A stretch of DNA of 64,000 nucleotides from an uncultured Eubacteriales bacterium (GTDB taxonomy: Bacteria > Bacillota > Clostridia > Peptostreptococcales > Anaerovoracaceae): NCBI GenBank assembly GCA_902786855.1, contig CADAEH010000002.1:62001-126000 (forward strand), in the 5' to 3' direction. Position numbers and translations under genes: made by a program. Positions 58,528 through 64,000 of the stretch are shown piece by piece. Position 1 is the first letter of the stretch; every line of letters starts with the position of its first letter. The notes below the pieces were generated by a model. It ran no database searches. It was not told the DNA's origin and saw only the letters and a list, made by a program, of their open reading frames with translations.

Positions 58528-58986
58528 TTATCCAAACAATTCTCCCGCTCCGAAAGTAAGTGTTGTGACTATAATGCCTGCAACAAGCACACCTACTATA
58601 ATGGCAGGCATAGCCCTCTTGAGCCTCATGTCAAGCATAGCGGCTACAAGTGCTCCCGTCCATGCACCTGTTCCCGGGAGTGGTATGGCAACCAGCAGCA
58701 TAAGTCCGAAAAATTCATATTTTTCTACTAAAGGCTTATTCTTATCCGCCTTTGCTTCAAGTTTTCGTACCATTTTATCGAGCCAGTCACTCTTTGTCCT
58801 GAGCCATTCAAATACTTTCCGGGTGAATACCACCAATAGAGGTATAGGAAGCAGATTGCCGATAACGGCAATAATAAATGCTTCAGGCACGCTAAGACCG
58901 GATACGACTCCATAAGGTATCGCACCTCTGAGTTCCACGACCGGAACCATCGCCATAAGAAATGTAATCAGTCTCACCTTAAGCAT
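58528..58986 (-). CDS. Small multidrug export family protein (COG2426-like)
   Basis: A 152-residue membrane protein with four to five segments and the family signature VELRGAIPYGVV, LPIPLLVVF and PLPGTGAWTGALVAA. It belongs to the Sm_multidrug_ex group; experimental function is poorly defined, so transport is only assumed. Shared strand and closeness with proC suggest co-transcription. Confidence 0.88.
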   Translation of the reverse strand: MLKVRLITFLMAMVPVVELRGAIPYGVVSGLSVPEAFIIAVIGNLLPIPLLVVFTRKVFEWLRTKSDWLDKMVRKLEAKADKNKPLVEKYEFFGLMLLVAIPLPGTGAWTGALVAAMLDMRLKRAMPAIIVGVLVAGIIVTTLTFGAGELFG

Positions 58987-59019
58987 TATGTTGAACTCTG
59001 ATCCTCCTGTACTCTTTTG

Positions 59020-60399
59020 TTATCCTTCTATTAGAAATGCTTTGTATCCTTTATATGCCTCATAGAGATCCGCTTTGCTTATGGTCTCCCACGGAGCATG
59101 CATGGAAAGTACCGGAACGCCACTGTCAATGACCTGCATGCCATAAAGTGACAGAATATAAGCAATAGTGCCTCCGCCTCCTGCATCGACCTTTCCGAGC
59201 TCAGCTGTCTGATAAGCTACATTGTGCTTGTCAAGAATTCCTCTGAGCAGAGCAATGTATTCGGCATTGGCATCATTCGATTCAGACTTCCCTCTGCCAC
59301 CTGTATACTTGTTGAACACAAGGCCGTGGCCGAATCTTGCTGAATTTTTCTTTTCGAATCTGTCAGCATAGATCGGATCGAATGCAGCGCTAACATCGCA
59401 GGAAAGCATCCTGCTGTTTCTAAGGCATCTTGAAAGATTAAGTTCACTGTAAACTCCCAGCCTGTCAAGCACCTCTCTTAACATATCTTCAAAGAAATGG
59501 GATTCCATTCCTGTAGCTCCGACACTGCCGATCTCTTCCTTATCAACGAGAAGAGCACATGCTGTCGTCTTGATATCAGGGTTATCGAGAACTGCCATGA
59601 CGGTTGGATACGCGCATGATCTGTCATCATGACCATAGCCTATGATCATACTGCGATCAAGACCAGCTTCCTTTGCTCTGCCTGCAGGAACTGCCTCGAT
59701 CTCTGCTGATAAGAGATCATCTTCTTCTATGTCATAATTCTCTTTGAGCAATCTCAGGATATTTGCCTTTACCGCATCCTTCTCCTCTCCCCCAAGAGGT
59801 TTAGAACCGATAAGGATATCCAGGTTCTCACCTTCGATCACCTTATCTGCCGTCTTTTGCAGCTGATCTCTGGAAAGGTGGATCAAAAGATCAGTCACCA
59901 TGAAAACCGGATCGCCCTCTTTCTCTCCGATATTGATATTGATAATGCTGCCGTCTGTTTTTGCAACCACACCATGAAGAGCCAGAGGCAATGTTACATA
60001 CTGATATTTCTTGACCCCTCCGTAATAATGAGTATCGAAATATGTGAGTTCATCAGATTCGTATATAGGTGCTTGCTTCAGATCCAGCCTTGGAGAATCT
60101 ATATGCGCTCCGAGGATATTCATACCGTCACGTATTATATCTTCACCTATATTAAGAAGCATGACAGCCTTCTTCATATTGACTGCAAACACCTTGCTGC
60201 CCGGAGCAAGTCTTTCTCCGGAATCTATCACTTCTCTAAGATCTTTATACCCCTTGTCCTTTGCCATAGCAACAATGAGTTCAGTGCACTCGCGTTCAGT
60301 CTTACCGTTACTGATGAAATCAATGTATCCGGCACTGATCTTTTCGAGCTCAGCAAGATCATTGCTGCCATAGGTCATCCAAACATTTTCGTGGATCAT
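59020..60399 (-). CDS. M18 family aminopeptidase
   Basis: About 459 residues with the dinuclear zinc peptidase features of M18: NILGAHIDSPRLDLKQAP (first metal His and Asp), the KEEIGSVGATGM segment (catalytic Glu pair) and VPVLSMHAPWETISKADL near the end. It removes N-terminal residues from peptides in the cytosol. GGAGG sets the start at 60397-60399; the frame opens at 60420. Follows the hydrogenase operon after two terminators. Confidence 0.93.
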   Translation of the reverse strand: MIHENVWMTYGSNDLAELEKISAGYIDFISNGKTERECTELIVAMAKDKGYKDLREVIDSGERLAPGSKVFAVNMKKAVMLLNIGEDIIRDGMNILGAHIDSPRLDLKQAPIYESDELTYFDTHYYGGVKKYQYVTLPLALHGVVAKTDGSIININIGEKEGDPVFMVTDLLIHLSRDQLQKTADKVIEGENLDILIGSKPLGGEEKDAVKANILRLLKENYDIEEDDLLSAEIEAVPAGRAKEAGLDRSMIIGYGHDDRSCAYPTVMAVLDNPDIKTTACALLVDKEEIGSVGATGMESHFFEDMLREVLDRLGVYSELNLSRCLRNSRMLSCDVSAAFDPIYADRFEKKNSARFGHGLVFNKYTGGRGKSESNDANAEYIALLRGILDKHNVAYQTAELGKVDAGGGGTIAYILSLYGMQVIDSGVPVLSMHAPWETISKADLYEAYKGYKAFLIEG

Positions 60400-60459
60400 T
60401 ATTAATTTACCTCCATACATGTAAAAGACTTTACATGTTTTTTTATTTCACGCACAGTG

Positions 60460-60486
60460 AAAAACGCGGCAGACCCTGCAGCCGCG
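60460..60486 (-). terminator. Second tandem terminator after the hydrogenase gene
   Basis: CGCGGC/GCCGCG stem (60465-60470 with 60481-60486) with TTTTT on the minus-strand side. With 60520-60547 it makes a double terminator before the peptidase gene. Confidence 0.75.
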
Positions 60487-60519
60487 ATTTTCATTATAAC
60501 ATTCAGTCATCGCAGTGTC

Positions 60520-60547
60520 AAAAAAGACCCGCTCATAAGAGCGGGTC
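60520..60547 (-). terminator. Terminator of the hydrogenase operon
   Basis: A 9-bp GC-rich stem (60526-60534 with 60539-60547) with a U-run from the A-run at 60520-60525 on the minus strand, directly after the hydA stop. Confidence 0.9.
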
Positions 60548-60575
60548 CTTTGATATTGATCTTAGTGCATGATCA

Positions 60576-62342
60576 TTATTCGTGATCTGCGTTGACCTTT
60601 CTTGCTACATAGGATGTGTGGAGAGCATGATGTGCCTTCTCGCTTCCATATGAGCCATACCACTCATCATAGAGCTTGATGATGCTTGGATTCTCGTGAG
60701 ATCTTCTGAGAGGTCTGTTGGCATCAAGGTCATACAGTCCCTTAGCTCTTACTTCACGAACATCGATGAAGTTCTTGATGCTTGCAGGTACGTGAGGCTG
60801 TCCGCCGCCGTTTACGCATCCGCCCGGGCAAGCCATGATCTCGATGAATGTGTAGTTCTTCTCACCTGACTTGACCATCTCGAGTACCTTACGTGCATTA
60901 GCAAGGCCGGAAGCTACAGCAACGCTTACTTCGAGGTCGCCTACCTTGTAGCTTGCTTCCTTGACACCTTCTACGCCACGGACATCCTTGAACTCAAGGA
61001 GATCCTTACCGAGCTGCTGTCCTGTGATCCACTCAACAGCAGTTCTGAGAGCAGCTTCCATAACTCCGCCTGTAGCGCCGAAGATTACAGCAGCACCTGT
61101 GCTCTCGCCCAGAGGATCATCATAAGGTTCATCCGGCAGATTTACGAAGTCGATACCAGCCTCGCTGATCATTCTGCCGAGTTCTCTTGTTGTAAGTGCG
61201 TAATCGACATCAGGGATTCCAGGGCCGGCTGCCGACTGGTCATCTCTTCCGCACTCAAATTTCTTAGCTGTGCAAGGCATGATCGATACAGAAACGATGT
61301 CCTTAGGATCGATACCCTTCTTATCTGCATAGTATGTCTTTACTACTGCACCGAACATCTGCTGCGGTGACTTGCAGGATGAAACGTTAGGGAGCAGCTC
61401 TGGATAGTAGTGCTCGATGAACTTGATCCAACCAGGTGAGCAGGAAGTGATCATTGGGAGAACTCCGCCCTTGGTAACTCTTCCGATAAGCTCGTTAGCT
61501 TCCTCAACGATGGTAAGGTCAGCTGAGAAGTTGGTGTCGAATACTGCGTCGAATCCAAGTCTTCTCATACCTGCAGCCATCTTACCCTCAACCTCTGCGC
61601 CGATCGGCATGCCGAAGCACTCGCCGAGTCCGACTCTTACGGAAGGAGCAGCCTGTACTACAACGTGCTTTGTAGGGTCTGCGAGAGCAGCCTTTACAGC
61701 CTTGGTCGAATCGTTCTCATGGAGAGCGCCGACCGGGCATGCTACGATACACTGACCGCAGTTTACGCAGGAAGTCTCAGCGAGTGGGAGTTCGAATGCG
61801 CTTCCGATATGTGTATCGAAACCTCTTGCATTAGCTCCGATAACGCCGATGCTCTGATACTTCTCGCATGCAGCAGTACATCTTCTGCAGAGGATACACT
61901 TGTTGTTGTCTCTTACGATGGATGGCGAAGAAGCATCGATAGCGAACTCATTCTTGGTTCCTGCATAGTAGTCAGTCTTCTCAACGCCATATCTCTTGCA
62001 GAGTGCCTGCAGCTCGCAGTTAGTGCTGCGTACGCAGCCGAGGCAGTCCTGATCGTGATCTGAAAGGATCAGCTGCAGAGTTTTACGTCTGTAGTCTTTG
62101 ATCTTCTCGGTACTGGTATAAGCTACCATACCGTCTGTGCATGGGTATACGCAGGCAGCGACGAGAGCTCTTGCTCCAACTACCTCACAAACGCACATTC
62201 TGCAGGCACCGATCTCGTTGATGTCTCTCAGATAGCACAGTGTAGGTACATCGATGCCGGCCTTATGGGCTGCATCCAGTAAGGTGGAACCTTCTGGTAC
62301 AGTAACCGTAATATTATCAACTGTTACTTTGATATCTGCCAT
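60576..62342 (-). CDS. hydA: [FeFe] hydrogenase catalytic subunit
   Basis: A 588-residue group A [FeFe] hydrogenase. N-terminal 2Fe-2S ferredoxin domain (DVPTLCYLRDINEIGACRMC), a His/Cys cluster site (HDQDCLGC), two 4Fe-4S motifs (CILCRRCTAAC, CVNCGQCIVACP) and the H-cluster motifs TSCSPGW, MPCTAKKFE and MACPGGCVNGGGQP. It reduces protons or oxidises H2. With the NuoF-like gene upstream it should form an NAD(H)-linked, possibly ferredoxin-bifurcating complex. GGAGG marks the ATG at 62340-62342. The C-terminal 50 residues resemble those of bifurcating HydA. Confidence 0.96.
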   Translation of the reverse strand: MADIKVTVDNITVTVPEGSTLLDAAHKAGIDVPTLCYLRDINEIGACRMCVCEVVGARALVAACVYPCTDGMVAYTSTEKIKDYRRKTLQLILSDHDQDCLGCVRSTNCELQALCKRYGVEKTDYYAGTKNEFAIDASSPSIVRDNNKCILCRRCTAACEKYQSIGVIGANARGFDTHIGSAFELPLAETSCVNCGQCIVACPVGALHENDSTKAVKAALADPTKHVVVQAAPSVRVGLGECFGMPIGAEVEGKMAAGMRRLGFDAVFDTNFSADLTIVEEANELIGRVTKGGVLPMITSCSPGWIKFIEHYYPELLPNVSSCKSPQQMFGAVVKTYYADKKGIDPKDIVSVSIMPCTAKKFECGRDDQSAAGPGIPDVDYALTTRELGRMISEAGIDFVNLPDEPYDDPLGESTGAAVIFGATGGVMEAALRTAVEWITGQQLGKDLLEFKDVRGVEGVKEASYKVGDLEVSVAVASGLANARKVLEMVKSGEKNYTFIEIMACPGGCVNGGGQPHVPASIKNFIDVREVRAKGLYDLDANRPLRRSHENPSIIKLYDEWYGSYGSEKAHHALHTSYVARKVNADHE

Positions 62343-62357
62343 AGTTCTCACCTCCAC

Positions 62358-64000
62358 TTACTTTCTGCTTATAGCACCGAATGCGCAGTTCTCCATGCAG
62401 GCACCGCACTTGATGCACTTAGCTGTATCAATAACGTGAGGCTGCTTGACAGCGCCGGAAATAGCGCCTGCCGGACAGTTGCGTGCGCACTTTGTGCAGC
62501 CTTTGCACTTCTCAGGATCGATCTCATAGTTGAGCAGAGCCTTGCAGACGCCTGCAGGACATCTCTTCTCAAGGATATGAGCTTCATACTCATCTCTGAA
62601 GTGCTCAATTGTTGAAAGGATCGGGTTAGGAGCAGTCTGACCAAGTCCGCACAGAGCGTTGGCCTGAATGTAGTGTGCAAGTTCATCCAGCTTATCGAGG
62701 TCTTCGATCTCTCCTCTTCCTTCGCTGATCTTCTCAAGGATCTCAAGCATACGTCTTGTACCGATACGGCAAGGTGTACACTTTCCGCAGGATTCGCTTA
62801 CTGTGAATCCGAGGTAGAACTTAGCGATATCTACCATGCAGTTGTCCTCATCGAGTACGATCATTCCGCCGGATCCCATCATGGAGCCGATAGCTTTGAG
62901 TGATTCATAGTCGATAGGTACATCATATGATTTAGCAGGGATACATCCGCCGGAAGGTCCGCCTGTCTGTGCAGCCTTGAACTTCTTTCCGTTAGGTACG
63001 CCGCCGCCGATCTCTTCTACTACCTGTCTGAGTGTAGCTCCCATAGGAACTTCTACAAGACCTGTGTTGTTGACCTTACCGCCGAGAGCGAATACCTTAG
63101 TACCCTTGGATGTTTCAGTACCATACTGGTTGAACCAGCTTGCTCCGTTGAGGATGATCTGTGGAATGTTTGCGTAAGTCTCAACGTTGTTGAGAACTGT
63201 AGGTGCTGCGAACAGTCCCTTTACAGCCGGGAATGGAGGACGTGGACGAGGCTCGCCTCTGTTGCCCTCGATGGATGTCATAAGAGCTGTTTCTTCGCCG
63301 CATACGAATGCGCCTGCACCGAGTCTGAGGTCGACATCAAAGTCGAATCCAGAACCGAAAATGTTCTTACCAAGAACACCGTATTCTCTTGCCTGATTAA
63401 GGGCGATCTTAAGTCTGTCTACAGCGATAGGATACTCTGCTCTGACGTAGATATATCCCTGGCTGGCGCCGATCGCGTAACCAGCGATAGCCATAGCTTC
63501 GAGAATTGAATGTGGGTCTCCCTCAAGGATAGAACGGTCCATGAATGCGCCCGGGTCACCTTCGTCGGCATTGCAGGCTACATACTTCTGGACTTCGCCT
63601 CTCTTGCTGGATGCGAACATCCACTTTCTTCCTGTAGGGAATCCGCCGCCGCCTCTTCCTCTGAGTCCGGAATCGATGACTTCCTGGATGACTTCATCAG
63701 GTGTCATCTCGTTGAGTGCCTTAGCGAGAGCCTGATAACCGTCTCTGGCGATGTACTCATCGATGTCCTCAGGGTCGATCTTACCGCAGTTGCGGAGAGC
63801 CATTCTGAGCTGGTTGTTATAGAATGCGGACTCAACATACGGGATTGTAGTACCGTCTGAGAGTTCCTCTACCATGAGGTATTCTTCAACCGGCTTGCCT
63901 CTGAGGATGTGCTCCTCAAAGATCCTGTCTACCATATCAGGCTTTACTTCCTGATAGAAGACATTACCAGGGTGTACGACCATGATAGGTCCCTTAGCAC
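62358..64000 (-). CDS. hydB: NuoF-like HydB subunit of hydrogenase (N-terminus beyond window)
   Basis: At least 547 residues. NADH- and FMN-binding NuoF core (GLRGRGGGGFPTGRKW, ACNADEGDPGAFMDR, GAGAFVCGEETALMTSIEGNRGEPR), the SLBB-like region, the iron-sulfur motif SCGKCTPCRIGT, and a C-terminal 2x[4Fe-4S] ferredoxin domain (CKGCTKCARNCP, CIKCGACMENC). The frame stays open past the ATG at 63981-63983 to the window edge, in family-like sequence (AKGPIMVVHP), so the true start and the usual N-terminal 2Fe-2S thioredoxin-like domain lie outside. It feeds electrons from NADH into or out of the hydrogenase. Confidence 0.95.
   Translation of the reverse strand, partial: AKGPIMVVHPGNVFYQEVKPDMVDRIFEEHILRGKPVEEYLMVEELSDGTTIPYVESAFYNNQLRMALRNCGKIDPEDIDEYIARDGYQALAKALNEMTPDEVIQEVIDSGLRGRGGGGFPTGRKWMFASSKRGEVQKYVACNADEGDPGAFMDRSILEGDPHSILEAMAIAGYAIGASQGYIYVRAEYPIAVDRLKIALNQAREYGVLGKNIFGSGFDFDVDLRLGAGAFVCGEETALMTSIEGNRGEPRPRPPFPAVKGLFAAPTVLNNVETYANIPQIILNGASWFNQYGTETSKGTKVFALGGKVNNTGLVEVPMGATLRQVVEEIGGGVPNGKKFKAAQTGGPSGGCIPAKSYDVPIDYESLKAIGSMMGSGGMIVLDEDNCMVDIAKFYLGFTVSESCGKCTPCRIGTRRMLEILEKISEGRGEIEDLDKLDELAHYIQANALCGLGQTAPNPILSTIEHFRDEYEAHILEKRCPAGVCKALLNYEIDPEKCKGCTKCARNCPAGAISGAVKQPHVIDTAKCIKCGACMENCAFGAISRK

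Overview
The window looks like a low-to-mid GC Firmicute of the class Clostridia, probably an anaerobe. Pointers are the fused IspH-ribosomal protein S1 gene, an [FeFe] hydrogenase with a NuoF-type partner, a Flp/Tad pilus locus of the Gram-positive kind, MurT/GatD-like genes, a sortase-anchored VaFE surface protein and Gram-positive style ribosome binding sites. I cannot name the genus from sequence alone.

Layout. 1-1900 holds the start of nrdR with a NrdR-box promoter, then infC-rpmI-rplT and a small membrane protein, driven by a consensus promoter with a transcription-attenuating leader and an AUU start for infC. 1969-5658 is a large cell-wall-anchored surface protein, divergent from maf. 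6394-13600 is a Tad pilus operon (tadZ-like, tadA, tadB, tadC, flp, TadE/TadG-like proteins). hflX, a DUF3810-type metalloprotease-like membrane protein, a GH73 SH3 glucosaminidase and a small XRE regulator follow.

19004-30999 is an integrated element of about 12 kb, bounded by a 37-bp direct repeat of the 3' end of tRNA-Phe. It carries integrase, repressor, Cro-like and Xis-like proteins, a RepA-like ATPase, a CHC2 primase, a 9-bp iteron array that looks like an origin, small and large terminase and HNH, but no portal, capsid or tail genes. Cargo includes a voltage-gated-type potassium channel, a PC4-like protein, an RHH protein and a SAP-domain protein. It is best read as a phage satellite or phage-inducible island that keeps its own packaging motor, and it is the strongest candidate here for an undescribed system. 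15 tRNA genes follow (30963-32434), transcribed leftwards from a promoter at 32453-32481.

32525-40379 is housekeeping: YigZ family, hslU-hslV, topA, dprA, comM, yraN, with a highly structured candidate RNA between dprA and topA. 40572-46919 has a HAD phosphatase, an RCK-containing potassium channel, a murT-gatD pair in which the glutaminase active site appears destroyed, and ispH-rpsA. 46966-55773 is a ten-gene Mrp/Mbh-type cation/proton antiporter operon in which two products carry a PE-rich linker and a SAP-like C-terminal domain. A radical SAM gene with a LexA-type box in its promoter, and lexA itself, face away from it. 57687-60399 has proC, a small membrane exporter family protein and an M18 aminopeptidase. 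60576-64000 holds the catalytic hydrogenase subunit and most of its NuoF-like partner, which runs off the right edge.

All functional statements rest on motif recognition and gene context; no database searches were possible.
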